Origin: Rickettsia typhi
GTDB lineage: Bacteria; Pseudomonadota; Alphaproteobacteria; Rickettsiales; Deianiraeaceae
Length of the DNA stretch: 53,599 nt
Direction: 5' to 3'
Assembly (NCBI GenBank): GCA_945889175.1
Contig: CAMDBF010000005.1
Coordinates: forward strand, 1 to 53,599
Below the pieces are notes generated by a model. That model searched no databases and was not told the DNA's origin. It saw nothing but the letters and a program-made list of their open reading frames with translations. The position numbers and the translations under genes are program-made. Shown piece by piece: positions 43,905 to 53,599 of the stretch (within the stretch, counting starts at the first letter, position 1; every line of letters starts with the position of its first letter).

Positions 43905-44283
43905 TTTGTATTTGACAGTTAAGTTTGATTTTTTCTGTCAAGGCAAATTCAGCATTTTGCATTATAGTACTTATTGGTAACTATAATAAAAAGTGCTAGT
44001 AAGTTTTACTAACATCTTTGTAGTCCTTTCTATGCAAAATATTTCTTGCGTATTACGGATATTGAAAAATTAAATTTGCAATTTTTAACTAAACATAGTT
44101 GCACTGTATTGCTATGAATTCTATCATAAACAAAAAAACACGAGACAGGTCTTTAAAAATAACTTTTTGCATTTTATTAAATAATGTTTTTGACTTGCTA
44201 TAAAGTTTTGACTTGCTTTGCTTCGCCTTACCTTTGGTTTTATTAATTTTGTTCAGTCCTTTTAGTTTGCTATCTTATTTGCT
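43905..44283. other. Non-coding region between rplL and rpoB
   Basis: 379 bp without an ORF. It holds a perfect 7-bp inverted repeat TTGACAG (43912-43918) / CTGTCAA (43935-43941) seven bases past the rplL stop, possibly a processing stem or attenuator, since no T-run follows it. A perfect 12-bp direct repeat TTTTGACTTGCT lies at 44188-44199 and 44206-44217, 18 bp apart, just upstream of rpoB; it could be a binding site or overlapping -35 elements. No convincing -10 is placed for either. Confidence 0.5.
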
Positions 44284-47200
44284 ATGACAAAAAGAATTAG
44301 TTTAGATAAAATTTGTAATTTTATTACCTCTTCAAATTCAAAATCAACTGTTAAAGGTGATATTAATAAAGATGAGATTAAAGCTTTATTTAGCAGAGGT
44401 ACTTACTCCGAGTATCACGATGATTTACAGGGCTACCTGCCAAGCAAGGATAGACTTCTTGAAATAGTTGCATCTGTTTTTCCTGTAATTAACGACCTAC
44501 AGACCGCTCAGGTTATCATTAAAGATGTCGTAATAAAAAAGCCAATTTTATCCTACGAAAGATCTAAGGAAAAACAATTAAGTTATGCAGTTGCAATACA
44601 TGGTGTTTTTAACCTTATTCTTTTTAGTGTTGACGAACTGTCGGGAGCCAGATCTGTTGATGTAATAAAAACTCAAGAGGCATATCTTTTTGACTTACCC
44701 ATAATGACATCGGGAGGAAATTTTTTGGTTAATGGCGTTGAAAGAATCATTATTTCACAAATTCACAGATCCCCTGGGGTTATATTTAATTCAACCCTTG
44801 ACAACCTTAATCAGCATTTTTACTCAGCAAGAATAATACCTTACCAAGGTAGTTGGCTAGACTTTGAAATGGAACCAAGTGATAATGTTGTCTGCAGAAT
44901 TAATAAAAAAAGAAAGTTTTCAATAGTGAGTATACTTTCTCTCTTTGATGTATCTCAGGAGCAAATATCCGATATGTTCTTTGGAACATTAGAGGTAAAA
45001 TATGTTAAAGAATTTGCTCTTTTTGAAGTTGCCGACCCTAAAACGTTTATAGAAATAGCAAGTGAAATTAACCTCTGGTTTAACCTTTTAAACAAGGATA
45101 AGGAAATTATAGTAAAAAGCTTTACCAATATCAATCAAGGTATTTTAAGAAAAAATCCTAAACTTTACATAGACCCATCTTCGCTTATTAATCACGGTAT
45201 AGTTGCTGGCTTTGAAGAAAAAGAACCTGGATTTATAATAGATGAAGACTTTGTCAACAGACTAAAATCCTCCAAAACATCTGAAGAAAAAAACTTAAAA
45301 TTAACTCTTACAAGTGTTTTAAAATCAGTTTTATTCAACACTCTCTACTCTCAAGCTTATACAAGGGAGGCTTCTCTAAAGGCTTTCTTTAAAACAATTA
45401 GGCCAGGTAGTCAGTTTTCTATTGAGGACGCTGAAAGATTACTTGAATACACATTCCAATCTAAAAATTCTTACAACTTAACCGAAGTTGGTAGAATGAA
45501 GCTAAACCAAGTCTTAGGTTTAGATATTGCCGAAGACATGATGTTTGTAACTAAGGAAGATGTAATTGCAACAGTTAAAAGAATGATTCACTACAAAAGA
45601 AAGTTAATTACCGATCTGGATGTAGACTCCTTGTCAAACAGAAGAATTAGATTACCATCGGAACTGATAGAAAATTCGATTAAATCCGCTGCATCAAAAT
45701 TATCAAGAACTGTTCTTGAAAAACTGAATTCTATGACTTTGGAAAATGCCTTTATATCAGATATAGTATCCTCAATTAACCCTGACATAAGAGAGTTCTT
45801 TTTACTTTCAACTTTTTCACAGCTTGAGGACAGAACCAATCCGCTTTCAAGACTTGCTCACAAAAGAAGAATATCATCTTTTGGACCAGGTGGCGTCTCA
45901 AAATCAAGAACAACTTTTGAGGTAAGGGATGTTCACCCTACTCACTACGGGCGTATCTGTCCAATAGAAACTCCCGAGGGTCAAAACATAGGTCTTATCA
46001 TGAATCTTGCTCTGCACTCAAAGTTTGACAAACATGGTTTCATAATGTCCCCCTACAGGAAAGTTAATAACAGAAAAATTACAGATGAAGTTGTCTACCT
46101 TTCCCCTAGTCAAGAAGCTGGCAATTATATTACAAGTATAAACCAAAGAGATTTTGAAGATAACAAAATCAAATCAAATATTGTGACATCAAGATACAAC
46201 GGCGAAATTGTTCAAGTAATTTCTGAAAATGTTTCCTACATCGACTACAATCCTAACCAGCTTGTTTCCCTTGGTGCATCTTTGATTCCTTTTATTGAAA
46301 ATACCGACGCTGGTAGAGCCATGATGGGTTCAAATATGCAAAAGCAAGCTCTTCCCCTAGTGCATCCCGAAGAACCTTTAGTTGGTACAGGAACCGAAAG
46401 AGCTATTGTTGACGGAAGTTACGATGTGATGCGTGCAAGAAAAAATGGTATTGTGAGCTTTATTTCTTCAGAAAAAATCTTAATTACATCGCAGGATGAA
46501 AATGGACCTACAGTTGATGTCTACAATTTATTTGACATATCTTCCAACACAGGCGGAACTATTACCCCGCAAAGAGCCATAGTAAAGCTTAACCAAGAAG
46601 TCAAAAAAGGAGATATTCTTACCGAAGGTCAGTCGATATCAAACAGCGAGCTTGCTCTTGGTCGCAACCTTCTAGTTGGATTTATGACTTGGAACGGTTA
46701 CAACTTTGAGGACTCAATTATTTTATCCGAAAAGGTCTGCTCAAACGGATACTTCGATACAGTTCATATATCAGAGCATATAGCATTTGTTAGAGACACA
46801 AGAATAGGACCCGAAGAGATTACAAGATCTATTCCGGGTGTAAATTCAAGTGAACTTAGAACAATTGATGAATCTGGGGTCGTTCTTGAGGGAACATATG
46901 TACAACCAGGAGATATTTTGGTTGGCAAGGTTAGTCCTAAGGTGCAAGACCTTTTGACACCTGAAGAAAAGCTATTAAAAGCAATATTTGGCGAAAGAGG
47001 TGGTGATAAAAAAGACTCATCTTTAACAGTCCCATCTGGTGTCTACGGAACAGTTGTTGGAGTTAAAATACTAACAAAAAGAGGTTATGATAAATGCCAA
47101 AGAGCTCTTGAAATTGAAAGAAAGGAGCTTCTTGACCTAGCTTATGAAAGAAGTTTAAAAAATCAAGCAATAGAATTTTACTGCGATAATGCAATTAATG

Positions 47201-48297
47201 ATATATTAAAAGAGGCCAAGGCTGACAAAAAAATGTTGACAGAAAGTCTCGAAAAAAAGTTGACCATTAAACTTGAGGACTCTCAACTTAATAAAAAACT
47301 TAATGATATCAAAAATCTTCACAAAACTCTTGTTCTAGAAAATAAAAAATACTACGATCAAATCGCATCATCGATTGTTGACGGAGACGATTTGCAGCAA
47401 GGAACTATTGCTGTGGTTAAAGTCTACATTGCTACAAAAAGAGCTTTGCAACCAGGTGATAAAATGGCTGGTAGACACGGTAACAAGGGTGTTGTGTCTA
47501 AAATATTACCAGTTGAAGACATGCCATTCTTGGAAGATGGAACACCGCTTGATATAGTTCTTAGCTCACTTGGTATACCATCAAGAATGAACATAGGGCA
47601 AATTCTTGAAACTCACCTTGGTCTTGTTTCAAAAACTGTCGCAAAAAGAATCGATGAAATGATGAAGCAAAAAAAGGCTAATGACGAAATCATGGAAATG
47701 GTTAGAAACATTATATCCTCACCATCTTTTGACAAGACAGTTAAGTCCATGCCAAAAGAAGAGATTGAAACTACGCTTACAGATTGGTCAAAAAAAGGTG
47801 TTCTTTTTGCCTGCCCTTCATTTGGTGGCTTTGACACTCAGGATATTACCAACATGTACAAAAAACTTGGTCTCGACGAATCTGGTCAATCTTATCTATA
47901 CGACGGATTAACTGGTGAAAGGTTTGAAAGAAAAGTAACCGTTGGTTATATTTACATGCTAAAACTACACCACATTGTTGACGAGAAAATTCATGCAAGA
48001 TCTGTTGGAACATACAGTTTGGTTACTCAGCAACCTCTTGGTGGTAGAGCTAACTTTGGTGGTCAAAGATTTGGTGAAATGGAATGCTGGGCTTTGCAAG
48101 CATATGGTGCTTCCTACACTCTACAAGAAATGCTTACTGTTAAATCCGATGATATTGATGGAAGGTCTAAAATGTACGAGTCTATCATTAAGGGGGATAT
48201 TAATTTCTCCTATGGAATGCCTGAATCTTTCAATGTGTTAGTAAAGGAACTTAATGCACTTGGATTAAATCTTAGTCTTGAAATGGATTCTTGGTAA
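44284..48297 (+). CDS. rpoB: RNA polymerase beta subunit
   Basis: Catalytic-core subunit of RNA polymerase. 1337 aa, close to the E. coli length of 1342. Landmarks are the rifampicin region near residues 515-545 (NPLSRLAHKRRISSFGPGG), EVRDVHPTHYGRICPIETPE, GDKMAGRHGNKGVVSKI and the C-terminal QPLGGRANFGGQRFGEME, which meets beta-prime. Several positions of the rifampicin region differ from E. coli (see finding). It is not fused to rpoC; 57 bp separate them. ATG at 44284 with no Shine-Dalgarno. Confidence 0.98.
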   Translation: MTKRISLDKICNFITSSNSKSTVKGDINKDEIKALFSRGTYSEYHDDLQGYLPSKDRLLEIVASVFPVINDLQTAQVIIKDVVIKKPILSYERSKEKQLSYAVAIHGVFNLILFSVDELSGARSVDVIKTQEAYLFDLPIMTSGGNFLVNGVERIIISQIHRSPGVIFNSTLDNLNQHFYSARIIPYQGSWLDFEMEPSDNVVCRINKKRKFSIVSILSLFDVSQEQISDMFFGTLEVKYVKEFALFEVADPKTFIEIASEINLWFNLLNKDKEIIVKSFTNINQGILRKNPKLYIDPSSLINHGIVAGFEEKEPGFIIDEDFVNRLKSSKTSEEKNLKLTLTSVLKSVLFNTLYSQAYTREASLKAFFKTIRPGSQFSIEDAERLLEYTFQSKNSYNLTEVGRMKLNQVLGLDIAEDMMFVTKEDVIATVKRMIHYKRKLITDLDVDSLSNRRIRLPSELIENSIKSAASKLSRTVLEKLNSMTLENAFISDIVSSINPDIREFFLLSTFSQLEDRTNPLSRLAHKRRISSFGPGGVSKSRTTFEVRDVHPTHYGRICPIETPEGQNIGLIMNLALHSKFDKHGFIMSPYRKVNNRKITDEVVYLSPSQEAGNYITSINQRDFEDNKIKSNIVTSRYNGEIVQVISENVSYIDYNPNQLVSLGASLIPFIENTDAGRAMMGSNMQKQALPLVHPEEPLVGTGTERAIVDGSYDVMRARKNGIVSFISSEKILITSQDENGPTVDVYNLFDISSNTGGTITPQRAIVKLNQEVKKGDILTEGQSISNSELALGRNLLVGFMTWNGYNFEDSIILSEKVCSNGYFDTVHISEHIAFVRDTRIGPEEITRSIPGVNSSELRTIDESGVVLEGTYVQPGDILVGKVSPKVQDLLTPEEKLLKAIFGERGGDKKDSSLTVPSGVYGTVVGVKILTKRGYDKCQRALEIERKELLDLAYERSLKNQAIEFYCDNAINDILKEAKADKKMLTESLEKKLTIKLEDSQLNKKLNDIKNLHKTLVLENKKYYDQIASSIVDGDDLQQGTIAVVKVYIATKRALQPGDKMAGRHGNKGVVSKILPVEDMPFLEDGTPLDIVLSSLGIPSRMNIGQILETHLGLVSKTVAKRIDEMMKQKKANDEIMEMVRNIISSPSFDKTVKSMPKEEIETTLTDWSKKGVLFACPSFGGFDTQDITNMYKKLGLDESGQSYLYDGLTGERFERKVTVGYIYMLKLHHIVDEKIHARSVGTYSLVTQQPLGGRANFGGQRFGEMECWALQAYGASYTLQEMLTVKSDDIDGRSKMYESIIKGDINFSYGMPESFNVLVKELNALGLNLSLEMDSW

Positions 48298-48354
48298 AAC
48301 AAGTAATCCTTTTTATAAAATTTTGAGTGTTTTGTTAATCTATATTTTTAATTT

Positions 48355-51300
48355 ATGTCTAACCTTACAAACGAGCAAATAAATTACAGCGATGCAGTTA
48401 GCGAAGTAACGGAACATGATCAGGTAATTAGACTTTCGGAGGATGATGTGTCGAAATATGTCAAATCTTTTTTTTACAAAAACTCACCGGATAAGATTAA
48501 AATTTCAATAGCAAGTCCCAACAAAATAAGAGAGAGATCTTGTGGCGAAGTTTTAAAAGCAGACACAATAAACTACAGAACTCTTAAACCAGAAAGAGAT
48601 GGCTTGTTTTGTTCTAAAATCTTTGGACCAATCAAAAATTACGAATGTCTTTGTGGTAAATATAGAGGACTTAAATATGAAGGAGTTGTTTGTGAAAAAT
48701 GCGGAACCGAAATTACAACTGCAAGAGTTAGAAGAGAAAGAATGGGTCATGTAAATCTTAGCTACCCAGTTTTGCACCCTTGGTTTTGGCGTGCTATGCA
48801 ATCAAAAATTGCAACACTTTTAAACATTCCCAACAAGCTAATTGAACCAATTGTTTATTTTGAACTTTATGTCGTTACAGATCCTGGTCTTACAGATTTA
48901 AATGTTGGCGATGTTCTTGAAGAGGAAGCAGTACAAGAGGCTCTTGACAAGTACGGTTCTGACGCATTTAAATACAATTTTGGTTCCGAGGCTATTTTGG
49001 AGCTTATCAAAAAAATTAACATGCCAGATCTTTACGAAAAACTAACCGCAGAGCTAAAAACAACAAACTCAAGATCAAAAAGAGCATCCAATCTAAAAAG
49101 AGCTACTCTATTAAAGTCCTTAATAAATTCTGGCAATAATCCTGAGTGGATGGTTCTTAATGTACTTCCAGTTCTTCCACCTGATTTAAGACCTTTGGTT
49201 TTACTTGATGGAGGTAGATTTGCATCATCCGACCTTAACGATCTTTACAGAAGGGTTATTAACAGAAACAATCGTTTAAAGCAAATTATAGAACTTGGTG
49301 CACCAAGTCCAGTTGTTGTCAACGAAAAAAGAATGCTACAAGAGGCTGTTGAGGCATTACTGGATAATAAAAAAATTAAAGTTACTAACCTCTCTGGATC
49401 CAGACCTCTTAAGTCTTTAGCTGATATGCTAAAAGGCAAGCAAGGTCGTTTTAGACAAAACTTACTTGGTAAAAGGGTTGACTATTCAGCTAGATCAGTT
49501 ATTGTTGTAGGTCCAAACTTAGAGCTACATCAATGTGGATTACCAAAGGCTATAGCAATCGAGTTGTTTAGACCTTTTATTATAGCTAAAATGGAACTTT
49601 ACGGTGATTCAACAAGATTCCGCTCATCAAGAGAGGCTCTAGATCTTAAAGACCCTATGATATGGGAAATACTAGATGAAGTTGTTAAAGGACACCCAAT
49701 CCTTCTTAATCGTGCCCCAACCCTACACAGACTTGGTATTCAGGCTTTTGAACCTAAGCTTTTGGATACAAAAGCAATTCAGCTTCACCCATTAACATGT
49801 AAGGCTTTTAATGCCGACTTCGATGGTGACCAAATGGCTGTTCACTTACCTATTTCTCTTGAAGCTCAAACCGAAGCTAGAGTCCTTATAATGTCAACAA
49901 GCAACACAATATCACCCTCAAGTGGTTTGCCTATCATTACTCCAGATAAAGATGTTGTACTTGGTATTTACTACATTACTCTAATGATTGACTATGGTAA
50001 TCAGTCTGCAAAGGAAACGAGAAAAATTAAATCTACAAACATAGGGTTACAAAAAATTTATTACTCAGTTAAAGAAACAGAGGTAGCAGTAATTCTTGGG
50101 CATGTTAAGGCTAATCAAAAAATTAACTTTATCAATTCCGATTGTGAGGATCCAACATGCTACGAAACAACTCCAGGTCGTGTGATGCTTTACTCCTGCT
50201 TGCCTTTAGGTCAAAATAAAATTTCTTTCTCTGCTTTTAATAAATTATTTAAAAAGAAAGATCTTGAAACAATTTTTAGCGACATATATCAACATTTTCC
50301 ACAAAGTGTATTAGTATCTTTTGCCGATAAAGTATTGCAACTTGGGTTTAAATACTCAACAATTGCCGCTATATCATTTGGTAAAGACGATATAGTTGTC
50401 CCTGAAGAAAAAAAGGAATTTGTAGAGCAGTCTTACAAAAAAATTAGCGATTACGAACTAAATTACTCTGAGGGTTATATTACTCAAGGTGAAAAATATA
50501 ACAAGGTTACTGACGAATGGCAATTTTGTATCAACAAGGTAACAGATGCCATGATGGAAAAATTTTCCAAAACTGCAAACTCCGTTGCTATCAATTCAAT
50601 TTTTATGATGGCAGATTCTGGTGCAAGAGGTAGTGTGGCTCAAATTAAGCAGCTAGCAGGCATGAGAGGACTTATGACAAAACCAAATGGTGATATTATC
50701 GAAACCCCTATTATTTCAAACTTCAAGGAAGGATTAACAGTGCTTGAGTACTTTATATCGGCACATGGTGCTCGTAAGGGTATGGCGGATACTGCTCTTA
50801 AAACAGCCGATGCAGGTTACTTAACAAGAAGACTTGTCGATGTATCTCATAAATGTATTGTTACAAGTAACGATTGCGGAACAATGGATGGAGTTGAAGT
50901 CTATACAGAACTTGATGGTAGCCGTGTTATTAAAAGTCTTGGTGAGGTTTGCTACAGTAGAGTTTTTGCTGAAGATTTAAAAGACAAAAAAGGCAATTTA
51001 ATATTACCTCGTAACACTTTAATTACCAAATCAATTGTTCCAATTGTCGATTCAAGTAATGTATCTTCAATTAAGGTAAGATCGGTTATTACCTGTGCAT
51101 CGGAATACGGTATATGTGCAAAATGCTACGGGCGTAACCTAACATCCGAAGAGACTATCACAGTTGGTGACCCAGTTGGTATTATAGCGGCTCAGTCAAT
51201 TGGTGAACCTGGTACTCAGCTTACAATGCGTACATTCCACGTTGGTGGCGTAGCCTTTAAACATATGGATAAGCCTTTTATTCAATCGACAATTGATGGT

Positions 51301-52551
51301 ATCATATCATTTATCGATGCTAGATTTGTTACAAACAAAAAAGGTGATGTTTACGTTGTTAGCAACACCGCAACTCTTGCTGTTGAAAACGACAATAAAG
51401 ATGTATTTAAGCACATCTTACCATATGGTAGCAAGGTTTTAGTTGCAGATGGTCAAAAAGTAAAACAAGGTCAAGTTATATACGAAGCTGATGTGTACAA
51501 CACTCTTATCATATCCGAGTATAACGGTACAGCGGAGTTTGCTGACTTCATCAAAGACATATCCTACAGAGAGGATAATGCTGACACTGGCGTTGCAACT
51601 AAGGTTATCATAAAATCCAATCTTCACCCAAGAATCATGTTAAAAGATGGTAACGATGGCTATGTTAAAACTCTTAATAATAATGCTGTTCGATATTTCT
51701 TTCCTATATCGTCGGTTATAAATATTGAGGATGGTGAAAATATTAGCATTGGTGATATAATAGCTAAAGTTCCTAAGGCTGAACAAAAAAGTAAGGATAT
51801 TACAGGTGGTCTACCTAGGGTTGTTGACTTGTTTGAAGCAAGAAGACCTGCAAAATCCGCAATATTAAGTGAGGCTGATGGCGTTGTTATTGAAGTTAAA
51901 CATTACAGATCTAAAAAGAAGATACTTGTTAGACCTCAGGATGGTACCGAAGATATTGAATACATGGTTGCTAAAGACTCTCACATTTTGGTTCATGATG
52001 GCTCTGTAATTAAAAAAGGTGAAATGATCGCTGATGGAGATTCTAACCCACACGATATACTAAGAATACGTGGTGTTAAAAGTCTAATTTCCTACATGAT
52101 AGAGGAGATTCAATCTGTATATAAACTTCAAGGTGTTAAAATTGACAACAGACACATTGAGGTTATCATTAAATACATGCTTCAAAAAGTTGCTATTGAT
52201 GATGTTGGTGATAGTGACTTTTCTGTTGGTCAAAAAATTGGATACAGAGAGGCAGTTGCCAAAGGTAGAGAGCTTGAGGCTGTTGGTCTTAAGGCTCCAA
52301 CTTTTACAAGAATTTTACAAGGTATTACTGATTCATCCTTGCAAAATGAATCCTTTATATCTTCAGCTTCCTTTCAGGAAACTGCTAGGGTTCTTACTGA
52401 GGCTGCAATTGCCGGCGAAAGTGATGAGCTCCTTGGTATTAAAGAAAATGTAATTATAGGTAAGCTTATACCTGTTGGTACTGGATTTAAAGGTTCTAAG
52501 CTTGCTAAACTTGCTAAATACGGGGACGGTACAAACGGCCAAATCAATTAA
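48355..52551 (+). CDS. rpoC: RNA polymerase beta-prime subunit
   Basis: Catalytic subunit holding the active-site magnesium in [14 protein letters not shown] (about residues 490-503). The N-terminal zinc finger [20 protein letters not shown] (about 98-117) and C-terminal zinc cluster with [15 protein letters not shown] (about 918-932) are intact, as are GARGS (about 760, trigger-loop neighbourhood) and [16 protein letters not shown]. 1398 aa is near the E. coli 1407. Its stop is 2 bp before the glycosylase gene. Confidence 0.98.
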   Translation: MSNLTNEQINYSDAVSEVTEHDQVIRLSEDDVSKYVKSFFYKNSPDKIKISIASPNKIRERSCGEVLKADTINYRTLKPERDGLFCSKIFGPIKNYECLCGKYRGLKYEGVVCEKCGTEITTARVRRERMGHVNLSYPVLHPWFWRAMQSKIATLLNIPNKLIEPIVYFELYVVTDPGLTDLNVGDVLEEEAVQEALDKYGSDAFKYNFGSEAILELIKKINMPDLYEKLTAELKTTNSRSKRASNLKRATLLKSLINSGNNPEWMVLNVLPVLPPDLRPLVLLDGGRFASSDLNDLYRRVINRNNRLKQIIELGAPSPVVVNEKRMLQEAVEALLDNKKIKVTNLSGSRPLKSLADMLKGKQGRFRQNLLGKRVDYSARSVIVVGPNLELHQCGLPKAIAIELFRPFIIAKMELYGDSTRFRSSREALDLKDPMIWEILDEVVKGHPILLNRAPTLHRLGIQAFEPKLLDTKAIQLHPLTCKAFNADFDGDQMAVHLPISLEAQTEARVLIMSTSNTISPSSGLPIITPDKDVVLGIYYITLMIDYGNQSAKETRKIKSTNIGLQKIYYSVKETEVAVILGHVKANQKINFINSDCEDPTCYETTPGRVMLYSCLPLGQNKISFSAFNKLFKKKDLETIFSDIYQHFPQSVLVSFADKVLQLGFKYSTIAAISFGKDDIVVPEEKKEFVEQSYKKISDYELNYSEGYITQGEKYNKVTDEWQFCINKVTDAMMEKFSKTANSVAINSIFMMADSGARGSVAQIKQLAGMRGLMTKPNGDIIETPIISNFKEGLTVLEYFISAHGARKGMADTALKTADAGYLTRRLVDVSHKCIVTSNDCGTMDGVEVYTELDGSRVIKSLGEVCYSRVFAEDLKDKKGNLILPRNTLITKSIVPIVDSSNVSSIKVRSVITCASEYGICAKCYGRNLTSEETITVGDPVGIIAAQSIGEPGTQLTMRTFHVGGVAFKHMDKPFIQSTIDGIISFIDARFVTNKKGDVYVVSNTATLAVENDNKDVFKHILPYGSKVLVADGQKVKQGQVIYEADVYNTLIISEYNGTAEFADFIKDISYREDNADTGVATKVIIKSNLHPRIMLKDGNDGYVKTLNNNAVRYFFPISSVINIEDGENISIGDIIAKVPKAEQKSKDITGGLPRVVDLFEARRPAKSAILSEADGVVIEVKHYRSKKKILVRPQDGTEDIEYMVAKDSHILVHDGSVIKKGEMIADGDSNPHDILRIRGVKSLISYMIEEIQSVYKLQGVKIDNRHIEVIIKYMLQKVAIDDVGDSDFSVGQKIGYREAVAKGRELEAVGLKAPTFTRILQGITDSSLQNESFISSASFQETARVLTEAAIAGESDELLGIKENVIIGKLIPVGTGFKGSKLAKLAKYGDGTNGQIN

Positions 52552-52553
52552 CC

Positions 52554-53468
52554 ATGACAGCTGAAAAAAACATTAGGATAGATACTCTAAAGCCAGAATT
52601 TCTATCCTTCTTAACCTTTCTACAGGATTGTTATGAAGAGGATTTTTGCACGAATTTCTCTCCATGTTTACAAAAAGATTTCAAAAAGCTTTTTTCATCC
52701 AATGCCCAAGCAAAATCTCAAACACCAATTCCTTTGCAATCGAGTTCGCAAAATACTAAACAATCTCAGGTAAAAATGCCAAGTAAAAACAATGATACAA
52801 AGGAGGCAGCTTTACAAGAACCAAAACCATCTACACCCAAAGAAGAACATTGGCTTAACAATATAAACCAATCACTTGCAAATTGTAAAAATATTGAAGA
52901 GCTTAATGAAATAGTAAAAAAATTTGAACACTGCCCCCTTAAAACATCGCAAACGAATACTGTATTTTACGATGGCTCCCTTACATCAAAACTAATGCTT
53001 ATAGGTGAAGCACCAGGTGAGGATGAAAACATACACAAAATACCTTTTTGCGGTCGCAGTGGTAAGCTTTTAATGGAGGCTTTTAAGTCCATTAATCTAA
53101 CAAGAGAAAAGGACTTTTTGATATCAAACTGTGTATTTTACAGGCCACCTGCAAACAGAGCTCCAACCGAGAGCGAGATGCAATCTTGCAAACCATTTGT
53201 TGAAAAACTTATTGAACTTCAAAATATTGACAAAATTTTACTCATCGGCTCCACCCCGCTTAAAAACTTTTTGAAAATCGATGGAATATCGACTGCAAGA
53301 CAAAAATTATTTAATATAAACATTGCAGGTAGAGAGATAAAGCTGGCATGCCTTTACCACCCATCCTACTTGTTACGCAACCCAATCAAAAAAAGAGACA
53401 TGTACACCGATCTACTCTGGCTTAAACATCAAGCAAAGTTTTTTGAGGACAAGAGTTCTATTACATAA
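52554..53468 (+). CDS. Uracil-DNA glycosylase, family 4-like
   Basis: Removes uracil from DNA at the first step of base-excision repair; family 4 enzymes often carry an iron-sulfur cluster. The core covers about residues 125-300: GEAPGEDENI (151-160, the family GE(A)PG motif), IPFCGRSGKLL, NCVFYRPPANRAPTESE and the C-terminal CLYHPSYLLRNP (the HPS motif). Residues ~45-95 are a low-complexity Ser/Gln/Lys linker after an N-terminal helical region. 304 aa is within range. ATG at 52554, 2 bp after rpoC, so it probably shares that transcript. Confidence 0.9.
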   Translation: MTAEKNIRIDTLKPEFLSFLTFLQDCYEEDFCTNFSPCLQKDFKKLFSSNAQAKSQTPIPLQSSSQNTKQSQVKMPSKNNDTKEAALQEPKPSTPKEEHWLNNINQSLANCKNIEELNEIVKKFEHCPLKTSQTNTVFYDGSLTSKLMLIGEAPGEDENIHKIPFCGRSGKLLMEAFKSINLTREKDFLISNCVFYRPPANRAPTESEMQSCKPFVEKLIELQNIDKILLIGSTPLKNFLKIDGISTARQKLFNINIAGREIKLACLYHPSYLLRNPIKKRDMYTDLLWLKHQAKFFEDKSSIT

Positions 53469-53599
53469 TCATATCCAGTCAACTAATTTTAACACTAACA
53501 TTAGACCTCTTCCTTAACCCCTACCATCTTAAACCCCTCCCCTCTTAGGGGAGGGTGGGTGGGGTAAATATCTATTAAACCTCTTTTATTCTATTAATC
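53469..53599. repeat. Intergenic repeat at the right edge
   Basis: Non-coding tail downstream of the glycosylase gene. It contains a perfect 9-bp hairpin CCCTCCCCT (53535-53543) / AGGGGAGGG (53547-53555) with loop CTT. In inverse orientation the segment matches cluster A (GGAAGAGGTCTAAT, then TACCCCACCC-ACCTCCCCT). It may act as a transcript 3' structure for the rplJ-to-glycosylase run. Confidence 0.8.

Overview
The window is an AT-rich bacterial chromosome segment. Its gene content points to an alphaproteobacterium, most likely of the Rickettsiales. The signs are an alphaproteobacterial-type SerC, a CobS-like AAA+ protein without visible cobalamin genes, a gene-transfer-agent (GTA) type tail hub protein, scattered F1 ATP synthase genes and a broken ribosomal/RNA polymerase gene order. 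Unlike classical intracellular Rickettsiales, it keeps several amino-acid biosynthesis enzymes (GlyA, SerC, ProA, chorismate mutase, ArgD). That recalls the extracellular Deianiraea-type lineages; this placement is my inference. Hardly any start codon is preceded by a Shine-Dalgarno motif.

Layout. 320-9329 is one minus-strand block: BI-1 family protein, atpH-like, gatA, tolC-like, small membrane protein, PAP2 phosphatase, clpP, gmk, lytic transglycosylase, recO. 9524-12010 is a plus block: pstB, uppS, thiL. 11983-19342 is a minus block: purB, orphan adenine methyltransferase, dnaX, cobS-like, mnmE, then a holin-like gene overlapping a GH24 endolysin. 19454-22768 is a lone GTA 'megatron' tail hub gene. 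23166-27199 (minus) holds fabD, gamma carbonic anhydrase, an Hda-like protein, an unrecognised membrane protein with three internal repeats, and tRNA-Thr(GGT). 27536-28303 is an unrecognised plus-strand gene with a near-consensus promoter. 28290-31280 (minus) is fabF, tyrS and a frameshifted rnhA. 31472-40560 (plus) is two small unknown ORFs, glyA, serC, atpG, an ABC exporter, proA, chorismate mutase and argD. 41146-42453 is a thiolase on minus. 42966-53468 (plus) is rplJ, rplL, rpoB, rpoC and a family-4-type uracil-DNA glycosylase.

Most genes are housekeeping: transcription, translation fidelity, replication clamp loading, envelope synthesis, fatty-acid and amino-acid synthesis. The accessory signals are (1) a family of GC-rich, palindrome-bearing intergenic repeats found only at gene 3' ends, including both edges of the window, with stems that keep pairing while their sequence changes; (2) phage/GTA-derived pieces (hub protein, holin, endolysin) separated among housekeeping genes; (3) two unrecognised proteins, one a repeat-containing membrane protein whose 3' end is built on a 14-bp tandem repeat; and (4) rnhA broken by what looks like loss of one 7-bp repeat unit. 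I did not find a clear new defence system or CRISPR array.
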